A stretch of DNA of 64,000 nt from SHZI01 sp041396045 (GCA_041396045.1 JAWKZI010000002.1:186001-250000); one strand, 5' to 3'. Positions 43,189-53,095 are shown, counted from the first letter of the stretch. Notes: a model not told the origin generated them from the letters alone. A program made the numbers and translations.

Positions 43189-45587
43189 TCAGGCCGCCCG
43201 CTCCAAAGCTTCCCGCAGTTCATCCATGGAATCGAAGCGCTTTAGCTTGTCCACCGCCATGCATTTGCGAACCACTGCGGCCAGGGCCGGTGGAATCTCC
43301 GGATTCAGTTCTTCGCAGAGCTTCGCCTTGCCCTGTACGTGCTGGTACATGACGGCCATGTGATCACCTTTGGTATAGGGTGGAGTCCCTGTGAGCATCT
43401 CGTAGACGATCACGCCGACGCTATAGATGTCAGCACGGTGATCCACCTTCTTGCCAAGAATCTGCTCAGGTGCCATGTACTTCGGGGAGCCGATGACGTA
43501 GCCGGTCTTGGTCAGTTGCGTATCGCCGGAACTGGCGGCTGCCGCCACGCCAAAATCCACGATTTTCAGCAAGCCATCCGCGTTGATGAGGATATTTGCC
43601 GGTTTCAGATCGCGGTGAATGACGCCAACCTGGTGAGCCACGGCCATCCCGCTGGCAATGTCCTGTGCCCAGCTGTTGGTTTTGTCGAACGGCAGGGGTT
43701 TGCGGCCCGACATTTCCGCGCCAAGCGTGTGCGAGGGGAAATACTCCATTGATATGGCGTAGTTGCCGCCCAGGCTCACAAAATCAAAGATCCTGATCAC
43801 GTTGCGATGAGTGATCTTCCGGGAATAGCGCAGTTCATGCACGAAGCGCTTCATCATCTCTTCGTCAGAGCTGACGTTGGGGTTCAGGAACTTGAGAATC
43901 AGCCGCTCGTCCACGACTTCGTCTTCGACCAGTACCACCGTGCCGAAAGCACCCTTGCCGATTTTCTCGATGTAGCGGTAGCGTCCCTCGATGACATCGC
44001 CAGTCTTCAGCGTGCTGACGTCCAGCTTGATTGCCTTGTCAAACGACTTGACCATGTCGTCGACCCGCGCATTGTCCACGAGCAGCGTTTTGGCAGCTTC
44101 CGCGGGTGTCTCAGCCTGAACGCCTGGCCGGTCGCCGACTCGGTCTCCGGGCCGGTTGTCGCCGGTTGCCGCAATACTCTCGATGCGTGTCATGGCCTGT
44201 GCCGCAGCCTTGGCGATGGTCTCGTCCGCGCCGGTTGCCAGAGTCCTCAGGCGGTTTTTTACGGTGTCGGCCGACGCAGAATCGGCCAGCTTGCCGATGG
44301 CGTTCACCGCTTCGATGCGAATGTCCTTTTCCGGCCTGTCGAGCATTGGCAGCAATTGCGGAAGTACTGCCGTGCTGCCAAGCCGCCCCAATGCACGCAA
44401 GGCGGCCGGCACCGAGCGCGCATCGCCCGAGAGCATTTCAAGTAGTGCGGGCGCCGCCTTTTCGCTGCGAATCTCCGCCAGTGCATCGGCAGCACGCTCA
44501 CGAACCCACCAATCCTTGTCGCGGGTTGCTGTGATCAGGTGGCTCACGGCCCGTTCGTCCTTGGTCTGGTTGAGGATTTCAATGGCCGATCGCCGGATAT
44601 TGTCGTTTTTTTCTCCTACGAGCTGCAGAAACGCGTCCATAACTTTCGGCCCGCCGATTTTGGCCAGCGCATCCGACGCGCGTGACCGTACCCACCAGTC
44701 ACCATCCTCGAGGGCCGTCAACAGGTACTTGATCGTATCCGGCTCGGCGATTTCATTGAGGACCCTACCGCCGAACGGCGTGCAAATTCAGACTCGTCCT
44801 TCAGTACATTGACCAGGTACTTCATGGTGTCCGGGTGACGGAGCTGGACCACGAGGTCGACAGCCCGGGCCTGAACATCGAGTTCCGGATCGGCGAGCAG
44901 CGAACAGATCAAGGCAATATTGCGCTGGCCACCCATCTTTGCCAGGGACTCCAGCGCCGCCTTGCGAACCATCTTGTTCCGGTCCTGCAGCTGACGCTCC
45001 AGTGCCTGTGCCACATCCGGCTGATCGAAACGACTCAGCAGGCCGATGATATTCAGTCGAACGGAGGGGTCCTTGCCTCGACCCGGGCCACCAGGTCGGG
45101 GACCAGATCGTGGCTGGCTATGTCGCGGATGATTTTGAATACGGCGGCCTTTTCCCGCGGCTCCAGGTCATAGGCGTGTCGTAAGCCTCGGGCATTCAAG
45201 CGCTTGCGAACGATACCCAGAACTTCGATTAAGGCCGGCTTGACCACGTTGTCCTGGCCGAGGAGGTCCAGGAGCTTGTTCGTATCGTAGTCATTCGAGA
45301 TCGCGAGCGCCTTGGCAACGCCGGCCACACAGTCCTTGTCCGCGTGGCCCAGTCCCTGCGCATATTGCGGGAAGGTCTTGTCGTTCAGCATGGATGCGAG
45401 GACTGTCACCAGGCGCCCCGATAGTTCTTGTCGGCCATCGCGAAGCTGTCGATGATTTTCGGGATGGCATTGCTGCCGATTTTGCGCAGGCTGTCGAGCG
45501 CCTTCAGCGCCTCTTTGCTACCTGGGTCAGGGCAGAAAACAGCTGCGTGAGGCAGCGTTCTGCCTTCATAGTGCTGAGAAACTTCAT
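43189..45587 (-). CDS. HEAT-repeat Ser/Thr protein kinase (frameshifted)
   Basis: About 800 aa if breaks are repaired. Residues 1 to about 480 are tandem HEAT repeats (DKDCVAGVAKALAISNDYDT; DRNKMVRKAALESLAKMGG; DGDWWVRSRASDALAKIGG; DKDWWVRERAADALAEI). The C-terminus is a complete Hanks-type kinase: GKGAFGTVVLVED loop, LILKFLNP Lys, HRDLKPANILINADG catalytic loop, VDFGVAAAAS, and MAPEQI. No transmembrane helix is seen. I place the start at ATG 45587 (MKFLSTMKAERCLTQL). Breaks lie near 45510, 45400, 45060 (GAGG for GAGGG) and 44760. Operon partners are two PilT ATPases, so it may regulate pilus retraction by phosphorylation; inference only. Confidence 0.85.
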
Positions 45588-45834
45588 ACGCCCAGGAATC
45601 CGCTCCGTGCCCTTACTCACCGATGGCCAATCCTGGCCCTCGCGACTATTGGCTCAAGCCGCGGCGTCGGCCTCACCCCATAACCTGGCCCCAGGCAGGA
45701 TTATGCCACCCTAAATCAAGACCCGGGGCGCCGGCACCCGGTTCTGTCAACCGCTACAATGTGCGGTCTGGCGGGATTTCCGGCTGTTACGCCGGTCACG
45801 AATTATGACAACCAAAGTTGATTGAGTTCAGGCC

Positions 45835-46402
45835 ATGAGCATACGACCAGACGGCTGGATCCGGCGGATGGCCGAACAACACCGGATGATTGAGCCTTTT
45901 GAGGCTGGCCAGGTACGGGCAGTTGATGGCCGGCAGGTCATTTCCTTTGGTACATCCAGTTACGGCTACGATGTGCGCTGTGCACGCCAGTTCAAGGTGT
46001 TCACCAATATCAACTCGACGATCGTGGATCCGAAAGCGTTCGACCCGAACAGCTTTGTCGACATGGATACCGACGTTTGCATCATTCCTCCCAATTCCTT
46101 CGCACTGGCGTCCACCGTTGAGTATTTCCGGATTCCCCGCAACGTGCTGACGATCTGCCTTGGGAAGTCGACTTACGCAAGATGCGGGATCATTGTGAAC
46201 GTAACTCCACTGGAGCCGGAATGGGAGGGGCATGTGACGCTGGAGTTTTCCAATACAACGCCGCTGCCGGCCAGAATCTATGCCAATGAAGGTGTGGCGC
46301 AGATGCTGTTCTTCGAATCCGACGAGGTCTGCGAAATTTCGTACAAGGATCGCGGTGGTGCAGTATCAGGGGCAGCGCGGCGTCACCCTGCCCAGAGCCT
46401 GA
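45835..46402 (+). CDS. dcd: dCTP deaminase (3' frameshift)
   Basis: Deaminates dCTP to dUTP for thymidylate synthesis; trimeric, about 188 aa. MSIRPDGWIRRMAEQHRMIE N-terminus, SSYGYDVRCARQFKVF, and the active-site run GKSTYARCGIIVNVTPLEPE followed by WEGHVTLEFSNTTPLPARIY are intact. An extra base near 46357 shifts the last 15 codons; corrected, the end reads QYQGQRGVTLPRA with a stop at 46400-46402, matching the normal C-terminus. Uncorrected, the frame runs on to 46467 and into the purN gene end. It converges with purN. Confidence 0.95.
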
Positions 46403-46423
46403 GTAAACATGCGCTAACCCGCC

Positions 46424-47101
46424 TCACCGACGGCACGCCTGTACTTCAGGACCAACTTCGTCGATAACAACCGGGTGCGCCAGCGGCGCATCGTCCATCC
46501 AGACCTTGGTGCCTTTCAGGGCAATTCGGCCGGTCGCCAGCCAGGCAATGGCCTTTGGATAGATCAGATGTTCGCCGATCTGCACCCGGTGGCGCAGCGT
46601 GTCCACGGTGTCACCGGGTCGTATCGGCACGCGATACTGCAGAATCGCCGGGCCGGCATCCAGTTCCGGAATAACAAAGTGTACGGTTGTGCCATGTACG
46701 GCGTCGCCGGCTGCCAATGCGCGACTGTAGGTATGCAAGCCCGGATATCTGGGCAGCAGTGATGGATGCACATTCAGCATACGACCCTGATAGCGCTGCA
46801 CCAGGTCGTCGGGGAGGATACGCATGAAACCGGCAAGGACAACCAGCTCGGCATTCATTTGCTGAAGTGTGTCGGCAATTTGTGCTGCGAAAGCCTGCCG
46901 GGTCCCGGCGGCAGAAAAGTCCACGGTTACTGCGGCCAAGCCGGCGGCCTGAGCTCTTTGGAGTGCGCGCACGCCTGGCCGGTCGCTGACAACGCCTGTG
47001 AGCTGAATGGGGAGCGCGCTGGTTCGCGTCTGGTCGATTATCGCCTGAAGATTGCTGCCATCGCCGGATACCAGGACTACCGTCCGGGGAGTTGCTGTCA
47101 C
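46424..47101 (-). CDS. purN: phosphoribosylglycinamide formyltransferase
   Basis: 10-formyl-THF-dependent GAR transformylase of purine synthesis, 225 aa. VLVSGDGSNLQAIID-like N-terminus, catalytic segment MLNVHPSLLPRYPGLHTYSR (Asn, His) and TVHFVIPELDAGPAILQ (Asp). It overlaps the purM stop by four bases in the standard purMN arrangement. Confidence 0.96.
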   Translation of the reverse strand: MTATPRTVVLVSGDGSNLQAIIDQTRTSALPIQLTGVVSDRPGVRALQRAQAAGLAAVTVDFSAAGTRQAFAAQIADTLQQMNAELVVLAGFMRILPDDLVQRYQGRMLNVHPSLLPRYPGLHTYSRALAAGDAVHGTTVHFVIPELDAGPAILQYRVPIRPGDTVDTLRHRVQIGEHLIYPKAIAWLATGRIALKGTKVWMDDAPLAHPVVIDEVGPEVQACRR

Positions 47102-48132
47102 GCCCTCAAGTCCACCTGCCCGGAGCCATCTGTCACTTCACCGATGAGGGTTACCGTCTCGCCAGCCTGTTCCAGCAATTCCTGTGCCTGCTCTGCATCG
47201 CCTGGCCGGAGGAATATCACCATGCCGATACCGCAGTTAAACGTACGAATCAGGTCTGCTTCGGGAATATTGCCCTCTGACTGCAGCCAGTCGAAGAGTG
47301 CAGGGCGCTGCCAGGCACTTTGGCGAATGACTGCATTTATCGACGAGGGCAATACGCGGGAGACATTATCGGCCAGCCCGCCACCGGTGATATGCGCAAG
47401 GCCCTGAATCCGGCAGCTCGTCATCAGCGCAAGCAACGGGCGAACGTAAATGCGCGTCGGTGCCAGCAGGGCCGCTCCCAGTGTGCTGCCTTCCCATGCG
47501 GTATCGAGTGATGTCTTGCTGATATCCAGCACACGGTGAATCAGTGAGTACCCGTTTGAATGTGGCCCGGATGATGCAAGTCCCAGAATGACATCGCCGG
47601 GCTGAATTCCTGTGCCATCGATAATCTGGTCGCGATTCACGATGCCGACACAGAAACCTGCCAGATCGAAGTCCTGGTCGGCATACATTCTTGGCAGCTC
47701 GGCAGTTTCACCGCCGAGCAGAGCGGCACCGGCCTGTTGGCAACCGGTCGCAATGCCACGGATGACTGCCGCGGCGGTAGCCACCGACAGTCGCCCGGAT
47801 GCATAGTAGTCAAGGAAAAAAAGTGGTTCGGCACCCTGGACGATTACATCGTTGGCACACATGGCGACCAGGTCGATGCCAATGGTGTCATAGCGCTCGA
47901 GTTCGATGGCGAGCTTAAGTTTGGTGCCAACGCCATCGGTCCCTGCCACCAGCACAGGTCGTGGCCAGCGTTGCAGGTCAATTTCAAAGAGCCCGCCAAA
48001 GCCGCCAACGCCACCCAGAACGCCGGGGCGATTGGTGCTGCGCGCAAATGGCTTGATGCGCTCTACAAGTTCGTCGCCGGCATCGATATCGACGCCAGCA
48101 TCCTTGTAAGTCAGGGGGTCGCGTGTAGGCAT
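47098..48132 (-). CDS. purM: phosphoribosylformylglycinamidine cyclo-ligase
   Basis: AIR synthetase of purine synthesis, 344 aa. LTYKDAGVDIDAGDELVERI N-terminus, GGFGGLFEIDL, VAGTDGVGTKLKLAIELERY, GGETAELPRMY and GLAHITGGGLADNVSRVLPS are all diagnostic. Divergent from the DUF2066 gene across 47 bases, and first gene of the purM-purN unit. Confidence 0.97.
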   Translation of the reverse strand: MPTRDPLTYKDAGVDIDAGDELVERIKPFARSTNRPGVLGGVGGFGGLFEIDLQRWPRPVLVAGTDGVGTKLKLAIELERYDTIGIDLVAMCANDVIVQGAEPLFFLDYYASGRLSVATAAAVIRGIATGCQQAGAALLGGETAELPRMYADQDFDLAGFCVGIVNRDQIIDGTGIQPGDVILGLASSGPHSNGYSLIHRVLDISKTSLDTAWEGSTLGAALLAPTRIYVRPLLALMTSCRIQGLAHITGGGLADNVSRVLPSSINAVIRQSAWQRPALFDWLQSEGNIPEADLIRTFNCGIGMVIFLRPGDAEQAQELLEQAGETVTLIGEVTDGSGQVDLRA

Positions 48133-48167
48133 GGATCAGGTACCCATTCGCCATCAGAGCGGGTGGC

Positions 48168-48173
48168 TATAAT
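48168..48173 (+). promoter_or_regulatory. perfect -10 box 7 bases before DUF2066 start codon
   Basis: TATAAT at 48168-48173 with the ATG at 48180 places the start codon at the expected +1. No convincing -35 is seen at 16-19 bases. It suggests leaderless transcription or a start codon further downstream, just before the signal peptide. Confidence 0.4.
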
Positions 48174-48179
48174 AAGTAA

Positions 48180-49301
48180 ATGTTGAGTGTAGAGTCCAAG
48201 CCGATCGGGCAGCGCGCGGGATACAGGCGGATCAACGCAGTCCGGCTATCCGGAAGTTTCGGGCGGAATAGCCTTCGTGTTTTGCTCCTGCTTGGCCTGA
48301 TGCTGGCCACCCCGGCCTATGCTGTCCCGGTCAGCGACCTCTATGTTGCCCAGGTTCCGACGGATGGCCTGGGTACCGCCGAGTTGAACGCCGCCTTTGG
48401 GCGTGCCCTGGACGAGGTTCTGGTGCGGGTCACCGGGCAAAGCACGCCAGCCGTGACTACGGTCCAGCGACAGGCGATCGGCTCGGCTGCGGCCCTGGTG
48501 CAGCAATACCAGCCGATTTCTGGTGATCTCGTGCGGGTCAGCTTCGATCCTGATGCGGTGCGCCGGCGCCTTGATGCCGCCGGCCTGCCGGTGTGGGCCG
48601 CTGATCGCCCACGGACGCTGGTCGTACTGCCGCCGGCAGAACGCAATCCCGGCACTCTGGCAGCCGGCCCGGCTGCCAGCGATAGCGACGCCGATAGTGA
48701 CGTCGAGCGCCAACGCGTGCTGGACGTCGCGACCATGCGCGGGGTGCCGGTGCTGGTTGCCCGGGCACCGGCTTCGGGTGACTCAACGGCTGTTGATCCG
48801 CTGAGTGACCCCGACGTGGCGTTACGCACGGCAGGGGCTGACCTGTTGCTGGTCGGCCGTATGGCGCCAGGAGGCGAGTCCGCTGCCTGGCGCTGGACGC
48901 TGGTTCAGAATGGCGAGCGTGCAGAGTGGCAGGGGGACATCACGGCCGGCGTGAATGGACTCGCGGATCGACTGGCGGCCCGCTACGCTGGCACAGCCGT
49001 ATCCGGCCAGCTTCTGCATCTGCAAATTGAGGGCGTGCACAGCTTCGATGCCTATGGTCGCTTGCAGAATTACTTGCAGCATGTCGCAGTGATTCAGCAC
49101 GTTGAGCTCATCAGGGTGATGGGCGATACGCTGGTTTACGACGTGGCGGTTCGCGGCGACACACGACAACTGGAAAACGCATTTGCGCTCCAGGATATCC
49201 TGGAGCCGGTTGCAACACCCGAGGAGGTCAGCGGCGATGCCGGTGCCTCAATCGGTGCTGGTACGGTGCGTATGGTCTATCGCCTGGTGAACGGTCCGTG
49301 A
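48180..49301 (+). CDS. DUF2066 domain-containing exported protein
   Basis: 373 aa protein with a Sec signal peptide (SLRVLLLLGLMLATPAYA, near residues 30-48) followed by VPVSDLYVAQVPTDGLGTAE, the DUF2066 start. The C-terminal part includes DAYGRLQNYLQHVAVIQHVE and GDTLVYDVAVRGDTRQLENA. In many gammaproteobacteria this gene lies between purM and hda, as here; function unknown. The 30 residues before the signal peptide are unusual and may mean the true start is internal. Its stop overlaps the next gene (GTGA). Confidence 0.85.
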   Translation: MLSVESKPIGQRAGYRRINAVRLSGSFGRNSLRVLLLLGLMLATPAYAVPVSDLYVAQVPTDGLGTAELNAAFGRALDEVLVRVTGQSTPAVTTVQRQAIGSAAALVQQYQPISGDLVRVSFDPDAVRRRLDAAGLPVWAADRPRTLVVLPPAERNPGTLAAGPAASDSDADSDVERQRVLDVATMRGVPVLVARAPASGDSTAVDPLSDPDVALRTAGADLLLVGRMAPGGESAAWRWTLVQNGERAEWQGDITAGVNGLADRLAARYAGTAVSGQLLHLQIEGVHSFDAYGRLQNYLQHVAVIQHVELIRVMGDTLVYDVAVRGDTRQLENAFALQDILEPVATPEEVSGDAGASIGAGTVRMVYRLVNGP

Positions 49302-49889
49302 GCGAACCACGCGCTACCGCGGCCAGACAGCCGTTGTTGCGCGCTGCGCAGATTCCCAACCTGATCTGCATCCTGCGCATGGTTCTGGTCTGGCCCATTG
49401 TCGTGGCGCTGAGCGACGGCCGGGATCTCACGGCGTTGCTCCTGATCGGTGTTGCCGGAATATCCGACGGACTGGACGGCTATCTTGCGAAGCGTTTCAA
49501 CTGGCGAAGCCGGGTGGGCGGCCTGCTGGATCCTGGCCGACAAGTTGCTGCTGGTGTCAACCTTTGTCACCGTCACCCATATCGGACTCGTGCCAGTCTG
49601 GTTGACGGCCGTTGTGGTCGTCAGGGACGTGGTGATCGTAACGGGTGGGTTGATTTACCAGGTGATTGTTGCCCCGGTTCATCCGGAACCGAGCAAGGCC
49701 AGCAAGCTTAATACCGGTGCCCAATTGCTGTTTCTTGGTGCGGTAATTGCCAACCGCGCGTTTGGTGTGCCGCCGGAAAACCTGCTGATCCCGCTGGGCT
49801 CAGCAGTGCTCGTCATGGCCTGTGTGAGCGGTCTCGACTATGTCGTGCGCTGGTCGCTCAAGGCAGCACAAGCCCTTGGTCGGCATTGA
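49298..49889 (+). CDS. CDP-alcohol phosphatidyltransferase, PgsA-like (frameshifted)
   Basis: Membrane phospholipid synthase of about 195 aa. The active-site motif is split by a 2-base loss near 49532 (CCTGG where CCTCTGG would restore the frame): GISDGLDGYLAKRFNWRSRV, then GGLLDP, and in the other frame LADKLLLVSTFVTVTHIGLV. Joined, this is D-x2-DG-x2-A-K/R-x8-G-x3-D-x3-D. The remaining helices follow to a stop at 49889. Probably CDP-diacylglycerol-glycerol-3-phosphate transferase or a close homologue; a paralogue with another acceptor is possible. Coupled to DUF2066 by overlap and followed by hda. Confidence 0.85.
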
Positions 49890-49931
49890 ACTCCCCATGA
49901 TTCGGCGTGGAACAGTTGTGGCCCGCTGTTG

Positions 49932-50633
49932 ATGCAGCAACTCCCCCTTGAGATCCGGCTGGCAGATCACGCCGTGTTCGAAAACTTCGTGGCTGTCGGC
50001 AACGAATTGCTCATCCATCAACTCAGCAGTCCTGCGTCGGGTCCGGGGACTGAAATGCTGTGGTTATGGGGTTCACCCGGGTCCGGTCGCACCCATCTGC
50101 TCCAGGCTTGCATTACCGCCGCCACGGATCGTGGTCAGCGTGCAGCATACGTGCCGCTACACCGTAGTCATGGTCTGCCGCCTGGCATTCTGGACGGATT
50201 GGGTGTGTTCGATGCTGTGGCTCTGGACGACATCGATGGTATTGCCGGCGACGCGGCTTTTGAAGCTGCCATTTTTCGGCTATATGAAGAATTGCGGCGA
50301 ACGGGGGGGCGTCTGATCGCCAGTGGTGGCTCTGCGCCGGCCGAGGTTCACTTCCGGCTACGCGATCTGTCATCACGACTGCAATCCGGAGGCGCGTATC
50401 GCGTGAAGACGCTGGATGATGCCGGCCGGCTTGCAGCGCTACAGATTCGTGCGCGCTTCCGCGGCTTCGAGTTGCCGGAAGACACCGCCCGGTACCTCTT
50501 GAATCATGCGCCCAGAGACACGGCCAGCCTGTTTGGCGTACTCGACGCCCTCGATCGCGCATCGCTGGCTGCACAAAAGCACCTGACGATTCCCTTTGTG
50601 CGCAGTGTGCTGGCGAAGCCGGGTCAGCAATAG
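49932..50633 (+). CDS. hda: DnaA regulatory inactivator Hda
   Basis: DnaA-like AAA+ protein that, with the sliding clamp, hydrolyses DnaA-bound ATP after initiation. 233 aa from ATG 49932 (a TTG one codon earlier is less likely). MQQLPLEIRLADHAVFENFV contains the QLPLxxxL-type clamp-binding motif at the very N-terminus. The nucleotide loop WGSPGSGRTHLLQA has Arg in place of the Walker Lys, as is usual for Hda. ALDDIDGIAGD is Walker B. It sits directly behind the CDP-alcohol transferase gene. Confidence 0.94.
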   Translation: MQQLPLEIRLADHAVFENFVAVGNELLIHQLSSPASGPGTEMLWLWGSPGSGRTHLLQACITAATDRGQRAAYVPLHRSHGLPPGILDGLGVFDAVALDDIDGIAGDAAFEAAIFRLYEELRRTGGRLIASGGSAPAEVHFRLRDLSSRLQSGGAYRVKTLDDAGRLAALQIRARFRGFELPEDTARYLLNHAPRDTASLFGVLDALDRASLAAQKHLTIPFVRSVLAKPGQQ

Positions 50634-50670
50634 CACCCCGGGTGAAAATCCGGGCCGTTCAGGCAGTTTG

Positions 50671-51000
50671 CTAGGGGCGGCTCCTGGCCGCAAAAATGCC
50701 GCCGAAGAACACCAGGGCGATCAGCGTTGCAAATGCCACCCCTTCAAGCCTCTTGGCCGGTTCAACCAGAAACGTGCCCACGCTGAGCGCGAAGTAGGGG
50801 ATCAGAACAATGGCAACCCACACACCCCACTGGCGAATCGGTTTGAGGCCGGCGCCAATAAGGATCAGCAGCGGTGTCGCGCACAGGCCGCCGATCAGCA
50901 GTCGCGTAGCTTGATCAGTGGCAATACTGGCTGGTGGTGAAATCAGCAACCAGACACAAAGTGCCAGCAAACCCGCAGAGGTCAGGCGATCAAGTGTCAC
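50671..51000 (-). CDS. DUF2069 membrane protein
   Basis: About 109 aa with four predicted helices (AGLLALCVWLLISPPA; TRLLIGGLCATPLLILIGAG; GVWVAIVLIPYFALSVGTFL; FATLIALVFFGGIFAA). Matches the DUF2069 family often encoded next to wrbA. GTG 51000 overlaps the wrbA stop and is the likely start; a TTG at 51009 is also in frame. Function unknown. Confidence 0.85.
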   Translation of the reverse strand: MTLDRLTSAGLLALCVWLLISPPASIATDQATRLLIGGLCATPLLILIGAGLKPIRQWGVWVAIVLIPYFALSVGTFLVEPAKRLEGVAFATLIALVFFGGIFAARSRP

Positions 51001-51599
51001 CGCTCCCAACCCTCAAGACGTAACGCCGCCTCGGCAACCCGCCGGCCAAGGTGCTGGGCAATCCGCGTCTCATCGTCACTAAGACTGGTATCGGAAGGCT
51101 CGGGGGCGATGTGAGTAGCACCGTAGGGAGAGCCACCCGTACGCGTGGCCGTCAGGCTTGGTTCGGTAAACGGAATTCCGACCAGCAACATGCCATGGTG
51201 CAGGAGAGGAACGGCCATGGTCAGCAGGGTGCTCTCTTGTCCGCCATGCATCGAATTCGTTGACGTGAATACACCTGCCGGCTTGCCGCGCAGCGTGCCG
51301 GCCAGCCATTCGCTCCCGGTACCGTCCAGAAAATGATTGAGAGGCGCAGCCATGTTGCCAAAACGCGTCGGGCTGCCCAACACCAGACCTGCACAGCCAA
51401 GCAGGTCGGCGGTCGTCGCATAGGGCGGGCCGCTAGGCGGGATGTCTGGCCCTCGGGGGCCATTTTCCGCAGTCACAGGCGGCACTGTGCGCAACCGGGC
51501 AGCGGCGCCGTTGACACTGTTGACCCCGCGGGCAACCTGTGCCGCCAGGTTGGCAACCGAGCCGTGGCGGGAGTAATACAGAATGAGGATGTCGGCCAT
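50997..51599 (-). CDS. wrbA: NAD(P)H:quinone oxidoreductase, WrbA type
   Basis: Flavodoxin-like FMN enzyme reducing quinones by two electrons, 200 aa. FMN loop YYSRHGSVANLAAQVARGV, then GSPTRFGNMAAPLNHFLDGT, TSTNSMHGGQESTLLTMAVP and GGSPYGATHIAP are characteristic. It forms a two-gene operon with DUF2069. Confidence 0.95.
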   Translation of the reverse strand: MADILILYYSRHGSVANLAAQVARGVNSVNGAAARLRTVPPVTAENGPRGPDIPPSGPPYATTADLLGCAGLVLGSPTRFGNMAAPLNHFLDGTGSEWLAGTLRGKPAGVFTSTNSMHGGQESTLLTMAVPLLHHGMLLVGIPFTEPSLTATRTGGSPYGATHIAPEPSDTSLSDDETRIAQHLGRRVAEAALRLEGWER

Positions 51600-51692
51600 G
51601 AGGCGCTCTACGTATACAGGTTGGCGGGCATCTTAACGTGACTGCGACGAACGGCTTGACCGCAGGCAGCTGGATGGCTAGCTTGCTTCCGC

Positions 51693-52058
51693 ATGTACAT
51701 TATTCGCCGATGTCGATTGCCGACGATAGTCATTGCCGCCGTCCTGACGGGCGCGTGCGCCGGACCGGGGCCGCCCGTGCAGGAAATGAGCGATGCGCGG
51801 CAGGCGATTGCGGCAGCCCAGGAGGCCGGCGCAGAACAACTGGATAGCGATGCCTTGCAGGCGGCTGAATTCAAACTTGCAGAGGCAGAGGTACAGCTAC
51901 AGGGGCGCATGTACTGGAATGCGCGAAAACTGGCAGTGGGCGCCAAGGAATCCGCGATTGAAGCGCTGCTGCGCAGTCGCTCATTGCGTGAGGCAGACGG
52001 CAATCAGCCAGATGGCAAACTGCCCGCTGTCCCGGTCAAGGATACGGCGGACCACTAG
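51693..52058 (+). CDS. DUF4398 lipoprotein
   Basis: 121 aa small lipoprotein. The signal peptide ends in the lipobox LTGAC (Cys22 or so). The rest is an alanine- and glutamate-rich helical, coiled-coil-like DUF4398 domain (MSDARQAIAAAQEAGAEQLD; AAEFKLAEAEVQLQGRMYWN). Such proteins are thought to sit in the outer membrane's periplasmic face; role unknown. No clear operon partner; the acylphosphatase gene follows 63 bases on. Confidence 0.82.
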   Translation: MYIIRRCRLPTIVIAAVLTGACAGPGPPVQEMSDARQAIAAAQEAGAEQLDSDALQAAEFKLAEAEVQLQGRMYWNARKLAVGAKESAIEALLRSRSLREADGNQPDGKLPAVPVKDTADH

Positions 52059-52121
52059 CGTGCGTTCGTACGCGAGCTGTCTGCCGGGGGTTCATGAATC
52101 AGGACCCGTGAATCAGCACCT

Positions 52122-52421
52122 GTGAGTCAGGTTGGATCAGAGAGCGAGGAGGCCAGACGCTTTCTCATCAGCGGCCGGGTTCAGGGTGTCTTCTTCAGAG
52201 CCAGCACGGCCAGGATGGCCGGGGAGCTTGGATTACGCGGATACGCCCGCAACCTTGCAGATGGCCGTGTGGAGGTACTGGCCGTGGGAACGCCATCGGC
52301 GGTCAGCAAGCTGGCAGCGTGGTTGCGGGGCGGTCCACCATTGGCCCGCGTAGCAGAGATCAGTGAGAGCAATGAACCGGTCGTTGCCCATGTCGGATTG
52401 CAGGATTTCCGCTCGGCCTGA
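52122..52421 (+). CDS. acylphosphatase
   Basis: Small hydrolase of carboxyl-phosphate bonds, 99 aa from GTG 52122. RFLISGRVQGVFFRASTARM holds the phosphate-binding loop and catalytic Arg, and GYARNLADGRVEVLAVGTPS the catalytic Asn. Converges with the lytic transglycosylase gene, leaving 20 bases. Confidence 0.93.
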   Translation: MSQVGSESEEARRFLISGRVQGVFFRASTARMAGELGLRGYARNLADGRVEVLAVGTPSAVSKLAAWLRGGPPLARVAEISESNEPVVAHVGLQDFRSA

Positions 52422-52441
52422 GGACCCGGACCTGCTTCGTC

Positions 52442-53095
52442 CTATTGCTGGAACCAGCGCGTCCGCTGGCTGGTAAAAACCTTGTCGGCATATTCGCGGC
52501 GACCCACACTGCCGTTGTAGCGGGCGAGCGCACGTGTCCAGTTGCCATTTTCCAGGTCGTAATAGTGGCGAAGAATCGTACAGCCCATCCGCACATTCTC
52601 GCGAATATCCAGCAGCGCGGTTCCGGGCATATTCAGTTCAGTCAGCCAGAAACGCATCACCTGCATCAGACCCTGGGCGTTCGCCGATGAGACGGCATAC
52701 GGCTCGAAGCCACTTTCCACGTCGATGACGGCAAGAATCATTTCCGGTGGCAGATCAACGCGTGCTGCCTCCCGGTGCACCGCCGTCAGGATTTCAAGCC
52801 GTTCTTCAGGATCCGGTACGCGGTCCGCCAGACGTGTCGCCATGTCGGTCAGCCACACCTCGGCCTCGAACTGATCTTCAAAGTAAAGAGGTTCGAGCAG
52901 TGCGGCTTGCAGCTTCTCTCGAAGTACAGGGTCGTGATCATTGGAGGCGGCTGGAAGTGTGGGGGATGACAGCCCGCACACGATCGCCAGAAATATCAGT
53001 GTTGCGATACGCCGCAGCGGGGTGGGCAGCCGCGATCCCGATCCATCATCCAGGGTCGGGAATTTGGCGGTGCGCAAGTACGAAGTCGACGACAT
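52442..53095 (-). CDS. SLT-type lytic murein transglycosylase
   Basis: Exported peptidoglycan-cleaving enzyme. The hydrophobic leader ATLIFLAIVCGLSSPTLPAA is followed by a helical region and the SLT domain: ILAVIDVESGFEPYAVSSAN with catalytic Glu, AQGLMQVMRFWL, MGCTILRHYYDLENGNWTRA and LARYNGS. From Met at 53095 the protein is 217 aa, but that start lies 50 bases inside proS, and no ATG or GTG closer to the leader was found. The start is therefore unresolved. Probably an MltC/Slt-like housekeeping enzyme. Confidence 0.85.
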   Translation of the reverse strand: MSSTSYLRTAKFPTLDDGSGSRLPTPLRRIATLIFLAIVCGLSSPTLPAASNDHDPVLREKLQAALLEPLYFEDQFEAEVWLTDMATRLADRVPDPEERLEILTAVHREAARVDLPPEMILAVIDVESGFEPYAVSSANAQGLMQVMRFWLTELNMPGTALLDIRENVRMGCTILRHYYDLENGNWTRALARYNGSVGRREYADKVFTSQRTRWFQQ

